Source: Sphingomicrobium nitratireducens (lineage in GTDB: Bacteria > Pseudomonadota > Alphaproteobacteria > Sphingomonadales > Sphingomonadaceae). From it: a stretch of 64,000 nucleotides of DNA. This document shows positions 27,770-35,775 of this stretch, piece after piece. The stretch spans positions 1,467,001-1,531,000 of the forward strand of contig NZ_JANJZA010000001.1 of NCBI RefSeq assembly GCF_026157035.1, written 5' to 3'. A model generated the notes under the pieces. It did no database searches and was not told where the DNA came from. It saw only the letters and a program-made list of their open reading frames with translations. How positions within the stretch are numbered: the stretch's first letter is position 1; every line of letters starts with the position of its first letter. The position numbers were made by a program, and so were the translations under genes.

Positions 27770-28849
27770 CTAGCGGCGCGCGATACCGTCCGCGACGAGG
27801 CCGATGGTGAGCGCGTAGAAGTTGGAGCAGTTGTAATCGAGGATGGCGCGGTAGTTTTGCGTCGTCAGGTAAGCGGTGCGCCCCGGCCCGTCGGGCTCGA
27901 TCAGCGTAGCGAGCGTGTCGTCGGACAGCGAGCGGCCCTGCGGCGTCACGCCGAGCCGGCGCCATTCGCTCATCGGCAACCAGCGGCTGTGGCGCTTGAA
28001 CACGGCCTCGCAGCGCGGCGGCACCAGCGGGCTGGCGATCGAGGCGCGGTCGAGGCGGGCGGGCACATTCACCGCGATCCCCCACGGCACGTCGGGCTGC
28101 CATCCGGCATCGACGAGATAGTTGGCGATCGATGCGAAGGCGTCGGGCTCGCTGTTCCAGATGTCGGCGAACCCGTCCCCGTCGCCGTCCCTGGCGAGAC
28201 GCAGGATGTTGGAAGGCATGAACTGCACCTTGCCCGCCGCGCCCGCGTAGCTGCCCTTCAGGTGGCGGCGGGTATAGCCGCGGTCCATCAGCTTGAGCGC
28301 GGCCATGAACTCGCCTTCGAACAGCTCGCGGCGGCGGCCTTCCCAGGCCAGCGTCGAGAGCGCTTCGAGCAGGTCGAAATTGCCGGTCACCGCGCCATAG
28401 CTGGTTTCCTTGCCGTAGATGGCGAGGATGACGTGCGGGTCGACGCCAGTCGAGCGCTCGAGCGCGGATAGAGTGTAGGCGTGATCCGCCTTCTCGCGGA
28501 TGCCGCGATTGACGATGTCGGTGGTGACATGGCGCGCCCGGTACGGCGCGTAGGCGGGCGTTCCGGTCCCGGGACCGCCGCCGGGCTGGCTGCGGTCGAG
28601 ATCGATCGAGCGCTGGTTGAGCCTGAGGCCCGGGATGACCGCGACCGTCGCCTCGCTGATCCCGGCAGCCCGCGCCTTGGCGACGAGTTCCCGCTTGTAG
28701 CCTTCGAACGTCATCGCGCCGGGCGCGATGGCGGCACGCGTGCTGTCGCTGTTGTCGAGCGGGGCCAGCGGGTCGGCTTCCTGCGCGCAGGCGGGGCTGG
28801 CGCCCAGAATGGCCGCCACCGCGATCGTCAGTCCGACTTTGCCCACCAT
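27770..28849 (-). CDS. Lytic murein transglycosylase, MltB-like
   Basis: 359 residues. Signal peptide (VGLTIAVAAILGASPACAQ), transglycosylase domain of the MltB (SLT_2) family with catalytic Glu in ILAIYGKETSYGAVTGNFD and the conserved YAGAAGKVQFMPSNI and DGDGDGFADIWN segments. The C-terminal part (about 290-355) contains LGVTPQGRSLSDDTLATLIEPDG and resembles a peptidoglycan-binding-type end. Cleaves glycan strands in the periplasm. 84 bases upstream of dac on the same strand, probably its own promoter or a joint unit. Confidence 0.9.
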   Translation of the reverse strand: MVGKVGLTIAVAAILGASPACAQEADPLAPLDNSDSTRAAIAPGAMTFEGYKRELVAKARAAGISEATVAVIPGLRLNQRSIDLDRSQPGGGPGTGTPAYAPYRARHVTTDIVNRGIREKADHAYTLSALERSTGVDPHVILAIYGKETSYGAVTGNFDLLEALSTLAWEGRRRELFEGEFMAALKLMDRGYTRRHLKGSYAGAAGKVQFMPSNILRLARDGDGDGFADIWNSEPDAFASIANYLVDAGWQPDVPWGIAVNVPARLDRASIASPLVPPRCEAVFKRHSRWLPMSEWRRLGVTPQGRSLSDDTLATLIEPDGPGRTAYLTTQNYRAILDYNCSNFYALTIGLVADGIARR

Positions 28850-29064
28850 ACGCTCACTCCTTCGGCCCCGAGGCTAGGCGAGACCGCGAGTCCATGCACC
28901 TGCCTTCGTCGCAGACGATGCACAAGACGACCCTTCGCGCCGATGAACGGGCCGTCGTTCCCGAAAATCACCCCTGCATCACTGCAAAATCACCTTTACG
29001 TCATGCGGCGCCTGCCCGGCGGGGTCATGCTCGCAGCACCGACGAACATCAGGGGAGCACGACA

Positions 29065-29772
29065 ATGCGTATGTCGAAATCAATCCTATTCGGGGCAGCC
29101 GCGGCCGCGCTGGTCGCAACGCAGGCAACGGCCTCGCCGCTCGCGAAGGTCAAGAAGGTCATCGAGGCGGATCATCACCAGTCGTACAAGAGCGACCAGG
29201 GTCACGAATTCATGATCAAGAACGTGAAGTTCGAAAAGCACGCCAGCGACCCCAACCTCGTCTATGTCGACGGTCGCATCACCCATCATCTGACGGCGAG
29301 GCCCGACGACAAGTATCATTACTGCATGACCATGACGCGCGACGGCGACCTGGTGGACATGGCCGAAAGCATCAATCGCGGCGGGTTCACCAAGGTGGTC
29401 ACCAAGGCGCAGAGCGTCGCGAACAACAAGGTCACGCGCGGGATGGCTTCGGGCATCGCCGGGGCGATCGGGCGCACCATGCCGGGCGGCGAACTGACGG
29501 GTAAGGCTGCATCCAAAGCCGCCCCCGTCTTGCTGGACATCCACGCGATGACGGGCAAGACCGCTGCGCAGAAGATCGGCGGGACGATCGGGGGTTGGAT
29601 CGACGGCGACTGGACCGGCGATGCCCGCGAGATCGCGATGGAGGTCGCGGTGCAGTCGGCCAAGGCCCTCAAAACCGGCGAGCCGTCGGTCTCGATCAAG
29701 CCCTACGGCACGAACCTCGATCCCAAGATCATCAGCCAGTGCCCGCGGCGAAAGGACAAGTCGCTTCACTAG
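29065..29772 (+). CDS. Secreted protein of unknown function
   Basis: 235 residues; no family recognised. Clear signal peptide (SKSILFGAAAAALVATQATAS, cleavage near 24). The mature part is rich in Lys and His (for example IEADHHQSYKSDQGHEFMI, VDGRITHHLTARPDDKYHY), then a Gly/Ala segment (RGMASGIAGAIGRTMPGG, and GGTIGGWIDGDWTGDARE). GGGGAG lies 7 bases before the ATG at 29065. The bases between 28850 and this gene (about 215) hold no other coding signal I can see. His-rich composition could mean metal binding, but that is a guess. Confidence 0.75.
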   Translation: MRMSKSILFGAAAAALVATQATASPLAKVKKVIEADHHQSYKSDQGHEFMIKNVKFEKHASDPNLVYVDGRITHHLTARPDDKYHYCMTMTRDGDLVDMAESINRGGFTKVVTKAQSVANNKVTRGMASGIAGAIGRTMPGGELTGKAASKAAPVLLDIHAMTGKTAAQKIGGTIGGWIDGDWTGDAREIAMEVAVQSAKALKTGEPSVSIKPYGTNLDPKIISQCPRRKDKSLH

Positions 29773-29834
29773 GCGAGAGTCTCATGCCGCCTCTTGCGCC
29801 GTGCCCCCATCTGTCTCTAGGCGGGGACGCACGC

Positions 29835-29924
29835 GGAGAGGTGGCAGAGTGGTCGAATGCTCCGGTCTTGAAAACCGGTGACCGGGCAACCGGTCCGTGG
29901 GTTCGAATCCCACCCTCTCCGCCA
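29835..29924 (+). tRNA. tRNA-Ser (anticodon UGA)
   Basis: 90 bases with a full cloverleaf: acceptor GGAGAGG pairs with CCTCTCC, anticodon stem CCGGT/ACCGG around the loop CTTGAAA with anticodon TGA at 29869-29871, a long class-II variable arm (GACCGGGCAACCGGTC) and T-loop GGTTCGAATCC. Discriminator G and encoded CCA at the end. Long variable arm fits serine. Confidence 0.97.
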
Positions 29925-29964
29925 TCGCAGAAGGGGCGTCCCGAAAGGGGCGCCCCTTCTGCGA
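29925..29964 (+). terminator. Long hairpin directly after tRNA-Ser
   Basis: A 14-bp perfect inverted repeat (TCGCAGAAGGGGCG / CGCCCCTTCTGCGA) starts at the base after CCA. The loop TCCCGAAAGGGG can itself pair (CCC GAAA GGG), giving a near-continuous 18-bp stem with a GAAA tetraloop and one T.G step. No T-run follows, so it may terminate weakly or define the tRNA 3' end. Confidence 0.65.
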
Positions 29965-30186
29965 TGATGGAGATGCGTGGAGCGGACGACCCCACCGGTT
30001 CGGAAGGCGTAGCCAAGCGACGACGTTCGAGCGCAGCTAGAACAATCCCGCCATTTCCCTTACGGCACGAGGGCGTCCGCGCACGCGCCCGTCGATCCCT
30101 TCCCCTCATTGGTCGATTGGAAATGTCGGATAGCCGACAACGCTGCGAAAGGCTCGGGCATCTTCAAGCATTCGGGGGCCTCCGCC

Positions 30187-30714
30187 ATGCGTGCCATACT
30201 GTTCGCCATCGCCATTCTCTTTGCTCTTGCGCCTACGGGTGCCCTCGCGCAGCAGAGCGATTTCGACGTCGCGACCGAGACCTCGATGCGCATCGGACAA
30301 TCATATTTCGAGGCATATATCGAACGCGACTGGGACCGCCTCGAACCCATGCTGGCGGACGATGTCGTGTTTCAGGACACGACCGCGAAGTATCTTTTTG
30401 GCGGCCAACCACAGGAGGGCAAGGCGACGCTCGCGGCCTTCTTCCGCACCGCCTATGCGGGGATCTCGCGGATGGAGTTCACCCCTTCGCGTTCCTTTGC
30501 CTCGAGCGACACGGCGGTGTTCGAAGGCATGCTCGACTGGGACGTCGACATGGGTGGAGGACGGATCGTATCAACGTCGATGCCGTTCGTCGTGATCCTA
30601 GCCTTGCGCGATGGGAAAATCGTCTCCCACCGCGATTTTGCGGACTATCGTCCATTTCTCGACGCCAATGCGGCCAGCCTTGCCAAGGTCGGCTCGACAA
30701 AGGCGGCCGATTAG
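30187..30714 (+). CDS. NTF2/SnoaL-like exported protein
   Basis: 175 residues. Signal peptide (MRAILFAIAILFALAPTGALAQ) and an NTF2-like cone fold: SYFEAYIERDWDRLEPMLADDVVFQD near 40-65, then YAGISRMEFTPSRSF and KIVSHRDFADYRPFLD. SnoaL-like proteins are small binding or isomerase domains; the ligand here is unknown. Start at 30187, where the signal peptide begins. The 222 bases from the tRNA hairpin to this gene show no other gene. Confidence 0.78.
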   Translation: MRAILFAIAILFALAPTGALAQQSDFDVATETSMRIGQSYFEAYIERDWDRLEPMLADDVVFQDTTAKYLFGGQPQEGKATLAAFFRTAYAGISRMEFTPSRSFASSDTAVFEGMLDWDVDMGGGRIVSTSMPFVVILALRDGKIVSHRDFADYRPFLDANAASLAKVGSTKAAD

Positions 30715-30758
30715 TAACGGCGTCAGGCAGGCAATACGGAATGCGGGAGGGGCCTGGG

Positions 30759-32219
30759 ATGAACCGAGCAAAAATGGCGATTGTCGCGAGCGCGATCGTT
30801 GCGGGGGCTTCGTCGCCGGCACTGGCGGTCGAGGAATGCAGGGAACCCGTAGCGCGATACGACGTACGCTACGCCGGTGACGATCGTTTCGAGGTCGCCG
30901 CCCGTTTCTCAAGCCCGTCATCACGCTGGGATCTCGCCCACTTCCCGACACCCGACCGTCCTGAAGCTCAATCGGCCTCGATCCGTTCACTAAGGGCGTT
31001 CGATAAGGCCGGTACGCCGATCCCGCTCGCTTACGTGGGCGAAGGGACCTTCGAAACCAATGACAAGGCGGGCGCAAGCGCGATCCGGTACGAGGTGATT
31101 GCCGATCACGATCTCGCCGACTGGAACATAGGCGCTCCGGGCAAGGACGAGGTCGCCGCGCACTTCGACACCAGTTACCTGTTTGCGGGTCATGCCTTTT
31201 TCCTGCTCGACTGGGACATGAAGCGTTGCGCAGTCGAGATCCATTTCGACCTGCCCCCCGATTGGCACGTCACGACGCCCTGGCGGGAGGTCGACGGGCA
31301 TTACCTCGTCGAGGACAGCTGGGCGCTCGGCCAGAACATGTTCGCGATGGGCCGAGATCGCGCCGAGCAGGTTGATGTCGGTGGGCTGCGCCTCAACTGG
31401 CTGATGGACAGCGCGCTTGCCCCCGTGACCGGCGAGGTTCGCGACCTGCTTTCCATCCTGCCCGAACGCTACACTGCGTTGTGGGGCGCTTCGCCGGGGT
31501 CAAAATTCTCGGTCTTCCTGATGAGCGACACCATGTCCGACGGAGGCGCGTTCTGGAACAGCTTCGCGCTCCGGTTCGCGGTGCCGCTGAGCGAGGCAGA
31601 CAGGATCAGCTGGCGTCACACGCTGGGCCACGAGGTCATGCACCTATGGAACGGACTCGGGAAAGCGAAGGGCGAGAACGTCCCCGAACTCGAATGGGTC
31701 AACGAGGGCTTCACGGACTATCTGACGCTGCGCGAAATGAGTCGGGCCGGCCTGATCGACCCCGACATGACCGAGCAACGGCTCGCCAACATCGTCCGGC
31801 GTTACATGCTGGCCGGGCGGCTGACACCAGGCGTGACGTTGAAGAGTTCGGGTGCCGACAAGGGAGCCAACTGGCACGCCGTCTACGGAGGCGGCGCAAT
31901 GGTCGCGCTATTGCTCGATGCCGAACTGTCGCGCGAGGACGACGAGGCGTTCGCGCGGATGCTGCGTGCGCTTTCGTCTCAGCAGGGCGAAGGTTACGAT
32001 TACGACCGCTTCGTCGACGTTCTAGACCGCGAATCCGGCGGGAAGGCCCGCAACATCATCACATGGATCGATCGGCGCCCCTCGGGAGGGGAAATCGTGC
32101 AAAGATTCGCCGCGCTCGGGCTCGACGTCTCCATTTTCGGAGTGGACGAAGCCTATGTCCGCTTCGCGCAATGTCCCTCAGGACGATGCCCTCCCCCCTT
32201 TCTGCGTAGGGAGCCTTAA
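30759..32219 (+). CDS. Secreted gluzincin-like metallopeptidase (M1/M61-related)
   Basis: 486 residues. Signal peptide (MAIVASAIVAGASSPALA). Zinc-binding HEVMH (His291, Glu292, His295) followed 21 residues later by Glu316 in WVNEGFTDYL, the gluzincin arrangement. The WN after HEVMHL and the GFTDYL tail resemble M61 glycyl aminopeptidases, but the N- and C-terminal parts are not clearly M61. Start at 30759 has GGGAGGGG just upstream; longer in-frame starts overlap the NTF2 gene. Shares its stop region (TTAA) with the convergent phosphatase gene. Confidence 0.8.
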   Translation: MNRAKMAIVASAIVAGASSPALAVEECREPVARYDVRYAGDDRFEVAARFSSPSSRWDLAHFPTPDRPEAQSASIRSLRAFDKAGTPIPLAYVGEGTFETNDKAGASAIRYEVIADHDLADWNIGAPGKDEVAAHFDTSYLFAGHAFFLLDWDMKRCAVEIHFDLPPDWHVTTPWREVDGHYLVEDSWALGQNMFAMGRDRAEQVDVGGLRLNWLMDSALAPVTGEVRDLLSILPERYTALWGASPGSKFSVFLMSDTMSDGGAFWNSFALRFAVPLSEADRISWRHTLGHEVMHLWNGLGKAKGENVPELEWVNEGFTDYLTLREMSRAGLIDPDMTEQRLANIVRRYMLAGRLTPGVTLKSSGADKGANWHAVYGGGAMVALLLDAELSREDDEAFARMLRALSSQQGEGYDYDRFVDVLDRESGGKARNIITWIDRRPSGGEIVQRFAALGLDVSIFGVDEAYVRFAQCPSGRCPPPFLRREP

Positions 32220-32992
32220 CCCACCCGCACGATGATCAGCGTGACGTTGTCGGGCGCGCCGCGGTCGAGGACTTTCTCGATGAAGCCGTCGGCGGCCTGC
32301 ATCGGGTTCTTGCGAATGAGATCCTCTTCGAGCTCGGCATCGGGCACGACGCGGGTCAGCCCGTCGCTGGCCAAGAGGAACAGGTCGCCCTGGTGTGCCT
32401 CGCCCATCACGCGCTCGACCTTGAGCGTCTCGGCCGCGCCCACCGCGCGAGTGATGACGTTGGCGTCGGGATGATGCTCGGCCTCCTCGGGCTTGAGCAT
32501 GCCGGCTGAGACGAGATCGTTGACGAGGCTGTGGTCGCGGCTGATCTGGGTGAGCTTGCGGTCGTGAAGCCGGTAGGCGCGACTGTCGCCGGCCCAGAAA
32601 CACTCGAACGCGCCCTGCCCGAAGGCGAGCCCGACGACGGTGCTTCCGATGGTGTGCTTGCCCTCCTTCTGGTGGGCGAGATCGATGAGGTCGGCGTTGA
32701 CGTCACCCAGCGCGGCGACCGCGCGGTCGACCCGCGCCGAGAGCCCGCTGTCGGCCTCGATGGAGCCCAGGCGCTCGACGATCATCCGGCTGGCAACCTC
32801 GCCCGCCTCGTGCCCGCCCATGCCGTCGGCGACGACGAACAGGCCCGCCTCGGACCGTTCCAGATACGAGTCCTCGTTGAGCTTGCGACGCAGGCCCACG
32901 TCGGTGCGGCTGGCGCATAGGAAGCGGATAGCGCGACTCCTGAAATTGCCCCTCGTTGCGTGAAGACTAGAAATTTCGCGGAGATCGTGCAA
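32216..32992 (-). CDS. PP2C-family protein Ser/Thr phosphatase
   Basis: 258 residues counted from a TTG at 32992. PPM metal site: LRRKLNEDSYL (Asp41), VVADGMGGHEAGE (Asp56), then GSTVVGLAF, FWAGDSRAYRL, ISRDHSLV, LLASDGLTRV and APDNVTLIIVRV. Soluble, cytoplasmic. It would oppose the kinase transcribed divergently 25-41 bases away. The start is uncertain: no in-frame ATG precedes the catalytic motifs and the TTG has no good ribosome site, so translation may begin at a rare codon up to 30 residues further in. Confidence 0.92.
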   Translation of the reverse strand: MHDLREISSLHATRGNFRSRAIRFLCASRTDVGLRRKLNEDSYLERSEAGLFVVADGMGGHEAGEVASRMIVERLGSIEADSGLSARVDRAVAALGDVNADLIDLAHQKEGKHTIGSTVVGLAFGQGAFECFWAGDSRAYRLHDRKLTQISRDHSLVNDLVSAGMLKPEEAEHHPDANVITRAVGAAETLKVERVMGEAHQGDLFLLASDGLTRVVPDAELEEDLIRKNPMQAADGFIEKVLDRGAPDNVTLIIVRVG

Positions 32993-33032
32993 TTTCTTAT
33001 ATTATTGCAGGATTGCATTGGGGGCATCGGCA
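32993..33032. promoter_or_regulatory. Very short bidirectional promoter region, PP2C / kinase
   Basis: The only non-coding DNA between two divergent genes is about 40 bases, unusually AT-rich (TTTCTTATATTATTGC). A TATTAT hexamer (33000-33005) could serve as -10 for the kinase, but no good -35 is visible at the right distance. Promoter elements for each gene must overlap the other gene's 5' end, so expression of kinase and phosphatase is probably linked. Confidence 0.4.
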
Positions 33033-35318
33033 GTGAACAAGGCCTATAGTAACAAGGCGTTACCGTCCGGGACGGTCCTGCGCGAATGGCGCCTGGAGCA
33101 GGTGCTGGGCGTCGGCGGTTTCGGAATCGTGTACAAGGGTCGCGGCATTTATTTCGACGAACTCGTCGCCATCAAAGAATATTTCCCCAGCTCGATCAGC
33201 GAGCGCGACGAGGACGATACGGTCGTCCCGATCGACAGCGATGCCGAAGAAGTGCACGCGCTGGGCCTCAAGAAATTCGTCGAGGAAGCCAAGCTCCTCT
33301 GGAACCTCTCCACCCCGACACGTCACCCCAATATCGTGTCGGTCCGCTCGCTGTTCGAGATCCACGGCACCGCCTACATGGTGATGGACTTCGAGGACGG
33401 CATGTCGCTCTCGAAGATGATCAAGGACGGCAAGAAGTTCGACGAGGCGACCTTGCGCGCGCTCGTTCTGCCGATCGCCGAGGGGCTCGAACGTGCGCAC
33501 CGCGTGGGCGTCCTCCACCGCGACATCAAGCCGCCCAACATCCTCGTCAACGACGACGGGCGCCCGGTGCTGATCGATTTCGGCTCGGCGCGCTTCGAAA
33601 GCGGCCAGGCGACGAGCACCAAGGTCACCTTCCACACCCCGCCCTACGCGGCGATCGAGCAATATGTGAAGACCTACGAGCAGGGCCCATGGACCGACGT
33701 CTACGCGCTCGGCGTGGTGCTGTACGAATGCGTGATGGGCGAGAAGCCGCCCGAGGTGCTCGAGCGCATGCACGGCGATGCGGGCGAGCCGCTCGCCAAG
33801 CGCAAGATCAAGGGATATTCGCCGGCCTTCCTCGCCGCGATCGATGCTGCGATGGCGATCAAGCCGTCCGATCGCCCGCAGTCGATCAAGCAGTGGCTGC
33901 CGATGTTCGATGGCGCGGCGACCGCGCCCGAGCCCGAGGACGACGAGGCAACCCGCATCGCGCCGATGGCTTCCGATGCGGACGAGATCGTCCATGTCGC
34001 AACCCCAGCGCCGACCCCCACTCCTTCCTCCAAGGTGCCCGACAAGCCCGAGGAAGTGGAGTTCAAGGGCGCGGGCCAGCAGACCAAGGGCGAGAAGAAG
34101 GAAGAAACGCAAAAGAAGGTTGCCGAGGCGGCTGCCAAGGCCAGCGCTGCGGCGGCCGCGAGCGCGGCGGCGGCGGCAACGACGGCCAAGGCGCAAGAGC
34201 CTCCCAAGCCTGCCGAACCGGCGCCCAAGCCTGAGAAGAAGCCCAAGAAGAAGAAAGCCAAGACCGGCGAGAAGTCGAAAGTGCCGTTGATCGCGGGCGG
34301 CGCCATCGGCGCGCTGGCGATCGCGGGGATCGGCTATGCGGTCCTCGGCGGTGGCGGCGACAAGGATGCGGCTCCGATCGAGATTGCGGACGCGGCGAAC
34401 GACCTTGAGGTCCCGCTCGAGATCGAGGGCGCCGACGCGCTCGCCCCTGCCCTTGCCGCGCTGGTCGAGGACGCCGAGGCGGCCAACGTCGCCGAGGACG
34501 TGGTGACGCCGGTTGCCGAGGCGGCCGAACGGCTCCAGGCGCAAGCCGAACGGCTCGAAGGTCTCGAAGCGGAAGCCGCCAACAAGATGGCCGACGACAT
34601 GATGGAACTCGCGCGCAAGACGAGCGCCGACTTCGCCTCCGCGCTGGGCGAAAGCGCCGACGGAAGTGCGGCCCGCTACGCACGAAGCGCCGCCTGGCTG
34701 CGCAATCGCCGCGGCCTGACGGCCGAACAACGGACCATCGCAGGACGCATCGACGCGGCCGTCGAAGCCGTGAAGGCCGCAGCCACGACCGCCACCGAAG
34801 CCGACAACGCCGCCGACGCGATCAACGCGGCGCGCCAGGCCCTTGCCCAGACGCGCAACCTTGCCGCAGCGGGCGCCGCCGCGGGCCGCCTACGCGATAC
34901 CAAGAAGGAAGAGACGACCCGCGACGCGACGCCGGCCGCCAACACCACTGCCGCGCCGACGACAACGACCACGACGGCTGCCCCTGTGGCCGCCCCGGTC
35001 GAAGTGGGCATCTCGGCGGCCAAGCGCCAGCAGTTCGCAGGCGTCATCTCGCAGGCCCGTGCGATCGCCAACGACGTCAAGCGCATGGCCAAGGGCAAGA
35101 AGCCTGGCGGCAGCGCCACGCCGCAGGAGCAGGCCGCCTACGACCTGCGCCAGTCCAACGTGGTCACCGCGAAGGAATACGAGACCTATCTCAACACGCT
35201 CGAGAACAGCTTCCGCGGCATCAGCACGGCGGCAGACGCCGACCGGCTGATCGCGCAGGCCAACCAGACCAAGACCTACCTGCAGTTCCTGCAGCGGCGT
35301 TCCGCCCAGGCGCAGTAG
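33033..35318 (+). CDS. Membrane-anchored Ser/Thr protein kinase
   Basis: 761 residues from a GTG at 33033 (GGGGG upstream); a TTG at 33018 would add five. Kinase domain (about 20-290): glycine loop GVGGFGIVYKG, VAIKEYF (Lys48), HRDIKPPNIL (Asp164), DFG at 182-184, then APE-like PYAAIEQY and DVYALGVVLYECVMGEKPP. An Ala/Lys/Pro-rich linker ends in a basic run before one membrane helix (about 416-440, LIAGGAIGALAIAGIGYAVLG). The remaining 320 residues, outside the cytoplasm by the positive-inside rule, are Ala-rich and helical with no recognised sensor. Hanks-type kinase; likely partner of the adjacent PP2C and FHA proteins. Confidence 0.93.
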   Translation: MNKAYSNKALPSGTVLREWRLEQVLGVGGFGIVYKGRGIYFDELVAIKEYFPSSISERDEDDTVVPIDSDAEEVHALGLKKFVEEAKLLWNLSTPTRHPNIVSVRSLFEIHGTAYMVMDFEDGMSLSKMIKDGKKFDEATLRALVLPIAEGLERAHRVGVLHRDIKPPNILVNDDGRPVLIDFGSARFESGQATSTKVTFHTPPYAAIEQYVKTYEQGPWTDVYALGVVLYECVMGEKPPEVLERMHGDAGEPLAKRKIKGYSPAFLAAIDAAMAIKPSDRPQSIKQWLPMFDGAATAPEPEDDEATRIAPMASDADEIVHVATPAPTPTPSSKVPDKPEEVEFKGAGQQTKGEKKEETQKKVAEAAAKASAAAAASAAAAATTAKAQEPPKPAEPAPKPEKKPKKKKAKTGEKSKVPLIAGGAIGALAIAGIGYAVLGGGGDKDAAPIEIADAANDLEVPLEIEGADALAPALAALVEDAEAANVAEDVVTPVAEAAERLQAQAERLEGLEAEAANKMADDMMELARKTSADFASALGESADGSAARYARSAAWLRNRRGLTAEQRTIAGRIDAAVEAVKAAATTATEADNAADAINAARQALAQTRNLAAAGAAAGRLRDTKKEETTRDATPAANTTAAPTTTTTTAAPVAAPVEVGISAAKRQQFAGVISQARAIANDVKRMAKGKKPGGSATPQEQAAYDLRQSNVVTAKEYETYLNTLENSFRGISTAADADRLIAQANQTKTYLQFLQRRSAQAQ

Positions 35319-35328
35319 GAGGATTCAC

Positions 35329-35775
35329 GTGGAGACGTTCGTTGCGCTGGCCATGTCGACGCTGCTCGTCACGGTCTGTTTCTTCGTCCATTTCGTCGCC
35401 CTGCGCCGGCTCGCGCACATCACGAGCAAGCCGTTCGCGAAGATCCACCACCCGTTGCTGATCGTGTTGTTCGCGCTGTTCGCGCTGCATCTGGTCGAGG
35501 CGATGCTGTACGTCGCCGGCTTCGTCTACATGCATTATAGCGGTTTCGGCCACCTCACCGGGATCGAAGGCACCGAGATGAACCTCCTGAGCGACTGGTT
35601 CTATTTCTCGATGTCGGCCTATACGACGCTCGGCATCGGCGACATCCTGCCGCACGGGCCGATCCGCATCGTGGCGGGCGTCGAGGCGCTGAACGGCCTC
35701 GTCCTCATCGCGTGGAGCGCCTCGTTCACCTACCTGATGATGGAACGTTTCTGGACCGAGCTCAGCGACGACTGA
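35329..35775 (+). CDS. Small two-pore-helix ion-channel-like membrane protein
   Basis: 148 residues, GTG start with AGGAGG 7 bases upstream and 10 bases after the kinase stop. Three hydrophobic segments (about 4-24, 42-68, 113-139). Between the last two lies a pore-loop candidate YTTLGIGDILP, which resembles the K+ channel filter TVGYGD (Ion_trans_2). No cytoplasmic nucleotide-binding domain. Likely a potassium-type channel in the inner membrane; gating by the adjacent kinase is an inference. Its TGA directly abuts the TCA of the convergent gene. Confidence 0.8.
   Translation: METFVALAMSTLLVTVCFFVHFVALRRLAHITSKPFAKIHHPLLIVLFALFALHLVEAMLYVAGFVYMHYSGFGHLTGIEGTEMNLLSDWFYFSMSAYTTLGIGDILPHGPIRIVAGVEALNGLVLIAWSASFTYLMMERFWTELSDD

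Noticed and set aside
26273-28471. 732-residue plus-strand frame across tmk, dac and the transglycosylase
   Set aside because: It lies entirely antisense to three genes with clear active-site motifs and shows no recognisable domain.
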